DNA from: an uncultured Verrucomicrobiae bacterium
GTDB lineage: Bacteria > Verrucomicrobiota > Verrucomicrobiia > Limisphaerales > UBA1100
DNA: 64,000 nucleotides
Assembly: GCA_937775205.1 (NCBI GenBank)
Contig: CALKBX010000018.1
Location: forward strand, 52,196 to 116,195
Direction: 5' to 3'
Below, one piece after another: positions 17,454-26,727 of this stretch. Position 1 is the stretch's first letter. Each line of letters begins with the position of its first letter. The position numbers and the translations under genes were made by a program. A model generated the notes under the pieces. It saw only the letters and a program-made list of their open reading frames with translations, was not told where the DNA came from and made no database searches.

Positions 17454-18376
17454 GTCTTTTTGCCTTTGGCCTTTTCCTTTTCGTTGGCCTTGGCCTCGGC
17501 GAGGTTGATGATGAACACTGGCTTCTTCGAAGTGCGCGCTTTGGCGAGGCGGGCGCGTTGGGTTTTGGTTAAAATTTTATCGGCATTTTGCAGCACGCCC
17601 GTGGAAGCCACCACGTGATCGGCCGGCGCGGTGATGCGCACGAGGTAATTGCCAAACTCCAGCGCAAACTCGCCCGTGCCGAGGTACTGTTTATTTTGCC
17701 AGCCCGCCACATCCGTGTACGCGCACATCCGCGGGAACCACTGCGCGATGGCGTAAAGATGATTTTTATCTTCCTTGAAATATTCGTACCCCGTGCGACC
17801 GCTAATCTTGGCGGTATCGTTGATGTTGTAATTCCACTCCACTGAAAACGTGATCGACTTGCCCGGCTTGAGCGGCGAGGGCGGGATCACGCGCATCATC
17901 GTCTGCACCACCACGTGCTTGAGCGGTTTGCCGGCGGCATCCTTGACGGCGGTGATTTTATGCCCACCATCAAACTTGCGCCGCAACAGCATCGCGTCGA
18001 GTTTCTTAAAAGACAGTCCGGAAAACCCCGGTGCCGTGCGTGACTGCGCGGCGATCATCTTGGGATCCAACAAATTTTGATCCAACTGCAGCCACAAATA
18101 ATCCAGCGTGTCCTGCGAGCGATTGTGATACGTGATCGTCTCGCGGCCGATGATGCGATGCTTCGCTTCATCGAGCTCCACATCGATGACATAATCCGCC
18201 CGCTGCTGCCAATAGCCCGGCCCCGGCGCGCCCGAAGCCCGGCGCGCCGCATCCGGCGTGGGCCACAGATCATCGAGCTGTTTGAAAGGATCCTTGGGCG
18301 CGGCCGACAAAGATAGCGTGGCCAAGAGACTCGCCGCGCAAAAGCGACGCCAAAAAAGACTGAGTGAATTCAGCAT
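17219..18376 (-). pseudogene. M1-family metallopeptidase, N-terminal part before a frameshift
   Basis: Starts at 18376 with a signal peptide (FCAASLLATLSLSAAPKD), so the enzyme is exported. The beta-rich N-terminal domain of M1 aminopeptidases follows (YVIDVELDEAKHRIIGRETITYHN region, then LDYLWLQLDQNL). The frame is good to about residue 350 (NGKTIMAMSYWPQAK), then enters nonsense; the catalytic half is in another frame. Restoring one G in the codons for AKGEPLW at 17323-17324 joins the parts into about 798 residues, a normal M1 length. The protein probably releases N-terminal amino acids from peptides outside the cytoplasm. Confidence 0.8.
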
Positions 18377-18457
18377 AGGGATGGGTTTTGTTTACCCAAT
18401 CCCCGCAAAAAAAGCAATGCCGGAAACGGGTCTGATTGACAGGGGGGCTTTTGAATG

Positions 18458-18510
18458 AACACAGATATTCACGATGGACAGGATAAAATTGAATCCTGAA
18501 TATCTGTGTT
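18458..18510. repeat. Intergenic palindromic repeat, cacagatattc family
   Basis: AACACAGATATTC at 18458-18470 is the exact complement of 18498-18510, with a nested AGGAT/ATCCT pair (18480-18484 and 18493-18497). It sits between the M1 peptidase and Bax-inhibitor genes, in noncoding DNA. It is different in sequence from the cacagag repeats at 7407 and 8997 but similar in layout. Confidence 0.75.
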
Positions 18511-18526
18511 AGAAAATTACGATGGC

Positions 18527-19288
18527 TTAGCGGCTGCGGAGCTTCATCAGCAAATGCAGAATCTCGATATAGAGCCACACGAGCGTGACCATCAGGCCGA
18601 AGGCCCCGACCCATTCCATGTACTTGGGCGCGCCATTGTCAGCGCCGTTTTCGATGAAATCAAAATCCAGCACGAGGTTGAGCGCGGCGATGACCACCAC
18701 AAATGCGCTGAAGCCGATGCCAAAGAGTCCCGAGCCGTGGATGAAAGGAATTTGCACGCCAAACATTCCCAGGATAAATGTGGCCATGTAGATCAACATG
18801 ATTCCGCCGGTCGCGGCGCACACGCCGAGTTTAAAATTCTCGGTGGCTTTGATGAGCCCGCTGCGATACGCGCCGAGCAAGGCGAAGAGCGTACCGAAGG
18901 TTAACCCCACCGCCTGCAGCACGATGCCCGGGAACCGCGACTCGGCGAAGGCGGAGATGGCTCCAATGAACAGGCCTTGCAACGCGGCATAAATCGGCGC
19001 GGTGACCGGAGCCCATTTGGGTTTGAACGCGGTGATCAGCGCAAAAATCAATCCGCCAATCGCGCCGCCAATCATATAGCCGTAGAGTCCGGGAGCCGCC
19101 ACGAGCTGCCCTTCGGCATTCACGGTCATCACCATTTTCCAGGTGGCCGATGCAGTAGCCACCAGCAGGATCAGCAGAAACGCCGTCTTGTGCACGGTGC
19201 CCATTAGCGTCATCCGATCCTCGCCGGTGAGGTCGACGTGGCGGGCAAATGTTCTGTCGTTGAGAACGGGGTTTCCGGATCGCATCAT
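18527..19288 (-). CDS. Bax inhibitor-1/YccA-like membrane protein
   Basis: A 253-residue integral membrane protein with about seven hydrophobic segments after a polar N-terminus (about 1-33). The spacing, small residues and segments such as GGIMLIYMATFILGMF and the C-terminal LVTLVWLYIEILHLLM match the YccA/TMBIM family. In bacteria YccA-like proteins associate with FtsH protease; in eukaryotes relatives form calcium leak channels. Which applies here is unknown. It is divergent from the POT transporter gene across 139 bp. Confidence 0.88.
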   Translation of the reverse strand: MMRSGNPVLNDRTFARHVDLTGEDRMTLMGTVHKTAFLLILLVATASATWKMVMTVNAEGQLVAAPGLYGYMIGGAIGGLIFALITAFKPKWAPVTAPIYAALQGLFIGAISAFAESRFPGIVLQAVGLTFGTLFALLGAYRSGLIKATENFKLGVCAATGGIMLIYMATFILGMFGVQIPFIHGSGLFGIGFSAFVVVIAALNLVLDFDFIENGADNGAPKYMEWVGAFGLMVTLVWLYIEILHLLMKLRSR

Positions 19289-19427
19289 AATAATTCCTCC
19301 AAGTTTTTGCTGGGCGCGCGCCGAGCAGCGATGACGCTACCATCGAATCTCCTTCCCGTCCATCCTCCTCTGCGGGACGTAGATTTTCCCTCGCCATCGC
19401 GAGCGCGCTCCGCCACCATCCGCCGCC

Positions 19428-21431
19428 ATGGCCGATTCGCCTTATCTGACCGCGCCGGTGAAAAGCACGGGCATGCCCAAGGGCATCCCGTACATCATCG
19501 GCAACGAGACTGCGGAGCGTTATTCCTTTTATGGAATGAAAGCCATCTTGGTCATTTTCATGACCAAATATCTGATGGATAGCAACGGCGAGGTCGCGCC
19601 GATGGCGGCGGGGGATGCGAAGGTTTGGTATCATCTTTTTAACAGCGCGGTTTATTTCACGCCGTTGTTGGGGGCCATCCTCGCCGATGCGTTTCTCGGC
19701 AAATACAAAACCATCATCAGCCTCTCGTTGGTGTACTGCGCCGGGCATTTCGCGTTGGCGCTGGACGACTCGCGGCTGGGCTTGTCCATCGGGCTCACGT
19801 TGATCGCCATTGGCGCGGGCGGCATCAAGCCGTGTGTGTCGGCGCACGTGGGCGATCAGTTTGGCAAAACCAACGGGCATTTGCTTTCGAAAATTTTCGC
19901 GTGGTTTTATTTCGCCATCAACTTCGGGGCGTTCCTTTCGCAAATCATGACGCCAGTTTTGCTGGATCGCTACGGGCCGCACGTGGCCTTCGGCGTGCCG
20001 GGCGGGTTGATGTTGCTGGCCACGTTTGTGTTTTGGTTGGGCCGAAGTCAGTTCGTTCACATTCCCGCGGGCGGGATGGGGTTCATCAAGGAAACCTTCA
20101 GCAAAACCGGCCTGAAAATCATCGGGCGGCTGTGTGTGATTTACATTTTCGTGGCGATGTTTTGGGCGTTGTTCGATCAATCTAGCTCCGCGTGGGTTTT
20201 GCAGGCGGACAAAATGGACCGCAACCTCCTCGGCCTCGAATGGTTGCCCTCGCAAATTGGCGCGATCAATCCGGTGATGATTATGACCTTCATCCCGATT
20301 TTCACTTGGCTGATTTATCCGGCGCTCAACCGCGTGTTCCCGCTAACGCCGTTGCGAAAAATCGCGATTGGATTTTTTGTGGCCGTGCCGTCCTTCCTCA
20401 TTCCCGCTTGGATCGAAACCCAAATCGCCGGCGGCGAACTGCCGAACATCATCTGGCAAATCGCAGCGTACGTCGTGCTCACGGCGGCGGAAGTTTTCAT
20501 CTCCATCACCGCGCTCGAGTTTTCGTACACCCAAGCGCCGCAAAAAATGAAGTCGCTCATCCTCGGTTTCTTTTTGATGTCCGTCTCTCTCGGCAACCTC
20601 TTCACCGCGGGCGTGAATCATTTCATTCAAAACCCCGCGCCGTCGTTTACGCCGGATGTGGAAGGCACTTACGTGCTGGCCTTCAAGGCGAATGATGGAA
20701 AAGCCAGCTCGGTGACCAACGTGACCATTCACGTGCTGCAACCGAAAGAAGAAGAGGCCGCGCCTCCCGCCACGGCGAATGCAAAAAGCCTACCCACCGC
20801 CAACGCCGGCCATTTGCGGGCCGTGCCCGCAGGCAAACTGGCGCGCCTGTACGGCACCGCGAGCAAAGGCGATTACAACGGGGCGTTTGATTACGCGTGG
20901 ACCTTCGCCGCCGTGCCCGAAGGCAGCGCCCTGAATAATGCCGCGCTGGCAAAGGCCAACACGCGCAATCCGAATTTCACGCCGGATGTCGATGGCGCCT
21001 ACGATCTGCAGTTTGTGGTGAAGGTGGGTGACGCCGCCGAAGCCGTGGCCACCAATTCGGTGACCGTTCAAGCAACCGCCGAAAATCTCCCGCCCGTGAT
21101 GATGGTCGACAGCAACCAAACGCGGCCGCCAAACCAAGCCATCGCGTTAAGCGGCGCGGACACTTTTGACCCCAATGGCGACGCGCTCACTTACGAATGG
21201 AGCTTCGTTTCCGTACCCGAGGGCAGCGCTCTCACGGCGGAATCCATCAGCGGCAGCCAGTTTTCCGGCCCCACCAGCAAGCTCACAGGAGCCACATATT
21301 ACCTACTTTTTGCGGGTTTAATGTTGCTGGCGGCGCTCGTATTCATCCCCGTTGCGATGGCGTACAAACCCAAGGAATATCTGCAGGACGAGGCGGAAAG
21401 CGGCGAAACGGAGGTTGATTCCGACAACTAA
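19428..21431 (+). CDS. POT-family peptide transporter with PKD-like repeats inserted before the last membrane segment
   Basis: A 667-residue proton-coupled oligopeptide transporter. The signature [11 protein letters not shown] at 27-37 (ExxERxxYYG-like) and about eleven membrane segments up to residue 400 are present, and the final segment [22 protein letters not shown] lies at 622-643. Between them, residues about 402-618 are an insertion made of half a PKD/REJ-like domain ([13 protein letters not shown]...), a whole one (PTANAGHL...[13 protein letters not shown]) and the first half of a third (PPVMMVD...[17 protein letters not shown]). Ordinary POT proteins have only a short loop there. The insert probably sits on one side of the membrane and binds peptide or cell-surface carbohydrate; that is inference. 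Confidence 0.85.
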   Translation: MADSPYLTAPVKSTGMPKGIPYIIGNETAERYSFYGMKAILVIFMTKYLMDSNGEVAPMAAGDAKVWYHLFNSAVYFTPLLGAILADAFLGKYKTIISLSLVYCAGHFALALDDSRLGLSIGLTLIAIGAGGIKPCVSAHVGDQFGKTNGHLLSKIFAWFYFAINFGAFLSQIMTPVLLDRYGPHVAFGVPGGLMLLATFVFWLGRSQFVHIPAGGMGFIKETFSKTGLKIIGRLCVIYIFVAMFWALFDQSSSAWVLQADKMDRNLLGLEWLPSQIGAINPVMIMTFIPIFTWLIYPALNRVFPLTPLRKIAIGFFVAVPSFLIPAWIETQIAGGELPNIIWQIAAYVVLTAAEVFISITALEFSYTQAPQKMKSLILGFFLMSVSLGNLFTAGVNHFIQNPAPSFTPDVEGTYVLAFKANDGKASSVTNVTIHVLQPKEEEAAPPATANAKSLPTANAGHLRAVPAGKLARLYGTASKGDYNGAFDYAWTFAAVPEGSALNNAALAKANTRNPNFTPDVDGAYDLQFVVKVGDAAEAVATNSVTVQATAENLPPVMMVDSNQTRPPNQAIALSGADTFDPNGDALTYEWSFVSVPEGSALTAESISGSQFSGPTSKLTGATYYLLFAGLMLLAALVFIPVAMAYKPKEYLQDEAESGETEVDSDN

Positions 21432-21449
21432 ATTTCCGCGAAAGACCTG

Positions 21450-21478
21450 TTGACACGGCCCCCTGTTTCTGGTTTATT
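21450..21478 (+). promoter_or_regulatory. Candidate sigma70-type promoter for rplU-rpmA
   Basis: TTGACA at 21450-21455 and TTTATT at 21473-21478 are separated by 17 bp. It lies 41 bp upstream of the rplU start and is the best -35/-10 pair in this gap. Only the match to the consensus supports it. Confidence 0.6.
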
Positions 21479-21518
21479 CCCCGTCCCTTTTCGCAGTTTT
21501 TGCACAATTTTTAAGCTT

Positions 21519-21833
21519 ATGTATGCAGTATTTGAAACCGGCGGCAAACAGTACCGCGCCTCGGCTGGCGACCTCCTAAAAGTGGAGTTGCTCGGCAGCG
21601 ACAATGGCACGACCGTGACGTTTGACCGCGTGTTACTCGTGAACAACGATGGCAAAGTAACCATCGGTGCGCCGACCGTGGAGAACGCGACCGTCACCGC
21701 CGAAGTGGTGGAAGCGGAGCGCAAAGACAAAAAGGTTATCATTTTCAAAATGAAACGCCGCAAGGGCTATCGCAACAAAAACGGCCATCGCCAACGCCAT
21801 TCGATTGTGAAAATCACTGACATCAAAGTTTAA
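21519..21833 (+). CDS. rplU: 50S ribosomal protein bL21
   Basis: A 104-residue ribosomal protein with the family opening MYAVFETGGKQYRAS and the C-terminal signature KRRKGYRNKNGHRQRHS. The correct start is the ATG at 21519; the longer reading frame upstream includes promoter sequence. It forms the usual operon with rpmA, starting 12 bp downstream. Confidence 0.97.
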   Translation: MYAVFETGGKQYRASAGDLLKVELLGSDNGTTVTFDRVLLVNNDGKVTIGAPTVENATVTAEVVEAERKDKKVIIFKMKRRKGYRNKNGHRQRHSIVKITDIKV

Positions 21834-21845
21834 CCCCGAAGAACA

Positions 21846-22112
21846 ATGGCACATAAAAAAGGACAGGGCTCGGTCAAGAACGGCCGCGACAGCAACGCCA
21901 AAAGCCTCGGGCTCAAGGTGGGTAATCAACAGCTAGTGAACGCCGGCACCATTCTCATCCGCCAACGCGGCACCAAATGGCACAAGGGCGCCAACGTGGG
22001 CATCGGCCGCGACCACACACTTTTCGCGCTGGAGACCGGCCGCGTGATGTTCGACAAAACGCGCGGCAAAAGCCGCGTGAACATCGAGCCAGTGGCCACC
22101 GTGCAAAACTAG
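21846..22112 (+). CDS. rpmA: 50S ribosomal protein bL27
   Basis: An 88-residue protein with the standard opening [19 protein letters not shown] and the conserved [24 protein letters not shown] region, which contacts tRNA at the peptidyl transferase centre. It lacks the cleavable N-terminal extension found in Firmicutes. It ends in TAG. A strong terminator separates it from obg. Confidence 0.97.
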   Translation: MAHKKGQGSVKNGRDSNAKSLGLKVGNQQLVNAGTILIRQRGTKWHKGANVGIGRDHTLFALETGRVMFDKTRGKSRVNIEPVATVQN

Positions 22113-22135
22113 TCGCCAACAAAAACAATTTCACG

Positions 22136-22162
22136 GCGAGGCCCTGCGCCTCGCTTTTTTTT
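22136..22162 (+). terminator. Rho-independent terminator between rpmA and obg
   Basis: GCGAGGC at 22136-22142 and GCCTCGC at 22148-22154 form a perfect 7-bp stem with a 5-nt loop, followed by T8. Confidence 0.92.
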
Positions 22163-22182
22163 GCCCCGCCAATCATCCCGCA

Positions 22183-23298
22183 ATGTTCATCGATCAAGTA
22201 AAAGTTTACGCCCGCGCCGGGCACGGCGGAAGCGGGTGTGTGTCTTTCCGACGCGAAGCCTTCGAGCCCATGGGCGGCCCTGATGGCGGCGATGGCGGTC
22301 GCGGCGGCAGTGTGATTCTTGAAGCCAGCCACGATCTCAATAATTTGATCGCCCAATTTTTTGTGCCGCGGCTCATCGCCAAAAACGGCAACCCCGGCGA
22401 AGGCGCAAAGAAGACCGGCAAATCCGGAAAAGATATAATCATCAAAGTGCCCTGCGGAACGGTGGTTTGGAAACTATCCGACCCCACGCCCACCAAAGCT
22501 GAACCGGAAGGCGAACGGGTGGAAAACGTCGAAGGCGAACAGGCGATGGTCGTTGACCTCGCCGCGGAAGAGTCTCCGCCTGCGCCCGAACTGGCCATCG
22601 GCGAGGAAGCGGAACTCGTGGTGGACCTCACCAAACATGGCGAGCAATTCATCCTTTGCACCAGCGGACGCGGCGGGCAGGGCAATCATCACTTCGCCAC
22701 GCCGCGCAACCAAGCCCCACGCCACTTTCAACCCGGCGAACCCGGCGGCGAAGGCCATTATCATTTCGAGCTGCGACTGATGGCCGACATCGGCCTCGTG
22801 GGTTATCCGAACGCCGGCAAAAGCACGTTGCTCAACGCCATTTCCCACGCCAAGCCGAAGATCGCCGCGTATCCATTCACCACGTTGCACCCGCAAATCG
22901 GCGTGGTGGAAATGGACGGCTGGGAACGCTACACCGTGTGCGATATCCCCGGCATCATCGAGGGCGCCCACAACAACGTCGGCCTCGGTCACGCCTTCCT
23001 GCGCCACATCCGCCGCTGCCAAACGCTGTGCGTCATCCTCGACATGGCCGGCACGGACGACCGCAATCCGTGCGATGATTACGAAAAAATCCTGCGCGAG
23101 CTGGAGCTATACGACGTGGCGATGCTCGCCGTCCCGCACCTCGTGGCCGCCAACAAAATGGACGAAGACGCCTCCACCGAATACCTCGATGAATTCCGCA
23201 AACGTTTCCCAAAAATCGAAGTCCTCGAAATCATGGCCGCCATCGACGAAGGCGTGCCGGAATTAATGGAACGCTTCCGCGAAGCGGCTCGATTGTAA
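22183..23298 (+). CDS. obg: GTPase Obg
   Basis: A 371-residue ribosome-associated GTPase needed for large-subunit assembly and stress response. The glycine-rich Obg fold (GHGGSGCVSFRREAFEPMGG) fills residues 1-200, and the G domain has G1 GYPNAGKST at 207-215, G3 DIPGIIEGA near 252, and NKMDED near 322. An extra acidic loop at about 100-150 (DPTPTKAEPEGERVENVEGE) interrupts the Obg fold; such inserts occur but the length here is notable. The OCT domain found in some Obg proteins is absent, making the protein end with the G domain. Confidence 0.95.
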   Translation: MFIDQVKVYARAGHGGSGCVSFRREAFEPMGGPDGGDGGRGGSVILEASHDLNNLIAQFFVPRLIAKNGNPGEGAKKTGKSGKDIIIKVPCGTVVWKLSDPTPTKAEPEGERVENVEGEQAMVVDLAAEESPPAPELAIGEEAELVVDLTKHGEQFILCTSGRGGQGNHHFATPRNQAPRHFQPGEPGGEGHYHFELRLMADIGLVGYPNAGKSTLLNAISHAKPKIAAYPFTTLHPQIGVVEMDGWERYTVCDIPGIIEGAHNNVGLGHAFLRHIRRCQTLCVILDMAGTDDRNPCDDYEKILRELELYDVAMLAVPHLVAANKMDEDASTEYLDEFRKRFPKIEVLEIMAAIDEGVPELMERFREAARL

Positions 23299-23341
23299 AT
23301 CGCTTTCACCCCGCACTCATTTCCCCTAACCTCCGCGCCCC

Positions 23342-24445
23342 ATGTTACGAGCTGGAATCGTCGGACTGCCTAATGTTGGCAAGTCCACACTATTTAACGC
23401 GCTAACCCGCACGCGCAATGCGGAGGCGGCGAATTACCCCTTCTGCACAATCGACCCCAACGTGGGGGTCGTCACTGTGCCCGATGCGCGGCTGGTGCCT
23501 TTATCGAAGATTGAAAACTCCGCCGAAATTTTGCCCGCGGCAGTTGAGTTTGTGGACATCGCCGGGTTGGTGGCCGGTGCGTCGCAGGGTGAGGGCATGG
23601 GCAATCAGTTTCTCAGCCACATCCGCGAGGTGGATGCGGTGGTGCAGGTGATCCGGTGTTTTGAAGATGAGGATATTCATCACGTCACCGGCAGCGTAGA
23701 TCCGGTGCGCGATATTGAAACTATTTACACCGAGCTCATCCTTGCCGATCTCGAAAGCTTACGCCGGCAACTGCCAAAAATTGAAAAGGACGCGAAGCGT
23801 GGCGATAGTGATGCCGCCGCGAAAGTTGCCTTGGCCAAAAAACTTGAGCCGCATTTGGATGCGGGGAAACCCGCGATCACTCTGGAGCTGGAACCCGAGG
23901 AACAGGCCACCGCGCGCGGATTGTTTTTGCTAAGCGCCAAACCCACTATCCTCGCCGCCAACGTGAAGGATAACGACCTCGCCGATTCCGAAGCGAATCC
24001 CTTCGTGAAACAAGTGCGCGCTTACGGCCGCGAACATCACGGCTGTGACACGGTGGTGATTAGCGCCCAAATTGAAAGTGAGTTGGCCGACCTCGACGAA
24101 ACGGAAGCCACCGAATTTCTGGCCGACCTCGGCGTGGCCGAAAGTGGCGTGGGCCAACTCATCCGCGCCGCCTATCAGTTGCTCGGCTTACGCACTTATT
24201 TCACCTGCGGCCCCAAGGAAACGCGCGCATGGACCATCCGCATTGGCGACACCGCACCCAAAGCCGCCGGCGTCATTCACACTGATTTTGAGCGCGGCTT
24301 CATCAAAGCTGAAACCGTCGCCTATGACGACCTCATTTCCCACGGCTCCATCTTGGCCGCTAAGGAGAAGGGATTGTATCGGCAGGAAGGCAAAGATTAC
24401 GTCGTGCAGGACGGCGATGTGATTTTGTTTAAGTTCAACGTGTGA
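23342..24445 (+). CDS. ychF: Ribosome-binding ATPase YchF
   Basis: A 367-residue TRAFAC-class P-loop NTPase that prefers ATP. The P-loop is GLPNVGKSTLFN at 8-19, followed by the FVDIAGLVAGASQGEG region. The coiled-coil insert (about 130-200) and the C-terminal TGS domain (FTCGPKETRAWTI... to DGDVILFKFNV) are complete. It is 43 bp after obg, and the pairing of two ribosome-associated NTPases is common. Confidence 0.95.
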   Translation: MLRAGIVGLPNVGKSTLFNALTRTRNAEAANYPFCTIDPNVGVVTVPDARLVPLSKIENSAEILPAAVEFVDIAGLVAGASQGEGMGNQFLSHIREVDAVVQVIRCFEDEDIHHVTGSVDPVRDIETIYTELILADLESLRRQLPKIEKDAKRGDSDAAAKVALAKKLEPHLDAGKPAITLELEPEEQATARGLFLLSAKPTILAANVKDNDLADSEANPFVKQVRAYGREHHGCDTVVISAQIESELADLDETEATEFLADLGVAESGVGQLIRAAYQLLGLRTYFTCGPKETRAWTIRIGDTAPKAAGVIHTDFERGFIKAETVAYDDLISHGSILAAKEKGLYRQEGKDYVVQDGDVILFKFNV

Positions 24446-24460
24446 CCTGCGCACGCAGAT

Positions 24461-26614
24461 TCACTCGTTAAATATTTTCGGCCGCGTCGCGGATTCGCGG
24501 CAGTCTTTTTCATCAGCTCTGCGAGCGTGGTCTTTGCCGGGCGGGGTGTCGAGGAACCACACGAACTCCAACTGTGCCGCCGCGCCGCGTTCGTTCACGA
24601 ACTTATCCATAATGCCGTTCGGCGTTACCACATTTTTACCGAGCACTGATTCCAGTTTGAACTCCAGCAATCCGCCAAAGGAATAATACAACAACTCGCT
24701 GCACACCAACTTACTTTCATCGGTAAAATCAAATCCAAAATCATAGGCGCGACCGTGGTAGCCAAAAGCTTTATGGACGACTTCACGGATGGCAGCAGCC
24801 CTTTGCTCAGGTTTTTGCTCAGGTTCAAAGATCGGGCGCAGCACGGCCACGTAATCCGCGTGCATCGAATGCTCAGCGCTGGTGAACACGACGCCCTCAC
24901 TCATGGCCTCGATGATCACGCGCGGGTGGCCGTGCTCGGGGCGTTGATGCGCCGCGCGCGCTTCGGCATCCAGCTCGGAATATTTGATACCAATCGCTTC
25001 CAATTCCTCGGGTGTGCCCACGTACAGCGCGCAGTGCGGCCAAAAACCGGGCAAAAATGCGTTGGATAAATACCAGTTGCGCCGCTCGAGAATGATGTCG
25101 CCCGGCTGCAGTTTGGTTTTGGGATCTTTAAGCGTCATCTGAATGAGATGCTCGGAGATGAATGGCTCGCGCCGGACGATGCGGGTATCACCCATAAAAG
25201 TGGCCATCATTTTTTGTGCTTCGTAAAACGGGACGTTCACGTCCTGCTCAAGCTGCCGCCCGATGCGCGAAAACCACGCGCGCACTGGATCGAGATCGAT
25301 CTTTCCCACCGCGTCCTGTCCGAGCTGGATGCGGCCCTCCAGCCATTTAACATCCGTGCCCGGCAAGCCTTCGCGCTTCCATCGCAGGCGATGTGTTTCA
25401 AAATGCGCGCCGTAGGTTGCAAATAATTTCAGGTGATGGCGGTCGGTTACGCTGTGGTAAACGATCTCGAATTGGCCAGGCTTGAGCCAGCCGGGTTCGC
25501 CTTCGTTGAGCTTGGCGCGTGCGTGATCGTTGTCGCGATACTTCGCCACAAACTCCCGGCCCGCCTCCAGCGCCACGGCTGCCGCGCCGTAGCCGGTGAG
25601 GAAGCAGCGGTCGCGCAGGGGTTCGTCCTGTACTTTTTTGAAGCCGATATAAACCCGCGCCAGATGAATCAGCTCCTTGCGATAGCCAATGTAGCGGATG
25701 AAGAGATGCCGAATTTTCCGGCTTTCCTCCGGTTGATAATCCTCCGTGCCCTCCTGCTCCATGCGATCGGCAATGTCTTGGTGCAGCTTAGCGGATTTCT
25801 GCTGCAGATGATCCATTCCCTCGGCGAGTTTTTTGAGCCGCAACGAATCGCGGTTCAATTGCTGTTCCAACTCCGCGGCGGGGATGTCCGCCAACATCGA
25901 GTGCGCGTTGTCGAAAGGACTGGGCGGCGGCATTGTCAGTCGGCCAAAATAAAAACTCCCCGCGCAGAGCACGCCCAAGCCCGCCGTGATCAGCACCGGC
26001 CGCATCCAGCGCGGCAGCGGGCGGGTATTCTTGGGGCGTTTTTTTAGCCACCGGCCGATGATGACCAGCGACCCCCCTGTCGCTCCCAACGCCAGCGCGG
26101 TGGCCACCCAATGCCACCAAGCGGGCAGCGTTGAAAATGGACTAACCCGAAACGCCAGCCCGACCAACAATGCCCCCAGCCCCGCCGTAAAGCCCAGTGT
26201 CGTGCGGCCGGAGTTCCATTCCCACCGCGCGCCCGCGCGCCACAACACTTGCAACCACCCCAGCCCCACCGCCGTCACCACCGTGCCCCACCACAGCCGC
26301 CAGCCGATCACCGAGGGTTGCACCCGCCAGCTTTCGCTCCACACGAGTAGTTGGAAAAAAACTTCCGACGCCGCCACGAACCCCAGCGCCACCAAGCCGA
26401 GCCGCGTGAGTCGCCCGTCCAGCGGATGCGCCATGCGCGCGAACGCCGCGCCCGTCAGCACGCCAAACGCGCAAAACGCCAGCTGACCCATAGGCGTTTG
26501 AAACCGCCCCAGCACAAAACCGCCCAGCAACAGCAGCAGCAAAGCCAACACCGCGCTCCATTGGATCATTCGATACCACGGCCGCCAAATCAGTGAGTTG
26601 TCCGGTTGAGACAT
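24461..26614 (-). CDS. Multi-pass membrane protein with C-terminal YiiX-like permuted papain-fold hydrolase
   Basis: A 717-residue protein. The N-terminal 225 residues have about seven hydrophobic segments (first at about 16-38), then a short coiled coil near 245-290. The C-terminal domain (about 505-700) opens with LQPGDIILERRNWYLSNAFL and has H527 in WPHCALYVG and C638 in KLVCSELLYYSF, the circularly permuted His-then-Cys order of YiiX/YebB-like NlpC/P60 relatives. These enzymes are predicted amidases or lipases; the substrate is unknown. The start at 26614 fits the transmembrane opening; an ATG at 26635 would add seven residues. A link to membrane or cell-wall turnover is inference. Confidence 0.75.
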   Translation of the reverse strand: MSQPDNSLIWRPWYRMIQWSAVLALLLLLLGGFVLGRFQTPMGQLAFCAFGVLTGAAFARMAHPLDGRLTRLGLVALGFVAASEVFFQLLVWSESWRVQPSVIGWRLWWGTVVTAVGLGWLQVLWRAGARWEWNSGRTTLGFTAGLGALLVGLAFRVSPFSTLPAWWHWVATALALGATGGSLVIIGRWLKKRPKNTRPLPRWMRPVLITAGLGVLCAGSFYFGRLTMPPPSPFDNAHSMLADIPAAELEQQLNRDSLRLKKLAEGMDHLQQKSAKLHQDIADRMEQEGTEDYQPEESRKIRHLFIRYIGYRKELIHLARVYIGFKKVQDEPLRDRCFLTGYGAAAVALEAGREFVAKYRDNDHARAKLNEGEPGWLKPGQFEIVYHSVTDRHHLKLFATYGAHFETHRLRWKREGLPGTDVKWLEGRIQLGQDAVGKIDLDPVRAWFSRIGRQLEQDVNVPFYEAQKMMATFMGDTRIVRREPFISEHLIQMTLKDPKTKLQPGDIILERRNWYLSNAFLPGFWPHCALYVGTPEELEAIGIKYSELDAEARAAHQRPEHGHPRVIIEAMSEGVVFTSAEHSMHADYVAVLRPIFEPEQKPEQRAAAIREVVHKAFGYHGRAYDFGFDFTDESKLVCSELLYYSFGGLLEFKLESVLGKNVVTPNGIMDKFVNERGAAAQLEFVWFLDTPPGKDHARRADEKDCRESATRPKIFNE

Positions 26615-26727
26615 AAAGGGAGGGTATATGACCAACGCCCATTAACCAATGATCAAATGGACGATAGGGATCCGCGCAGCGTGTCCCTACCTTGAAATTT
26701 ACAGCCAATTCTTTACCATTCGCGCCG

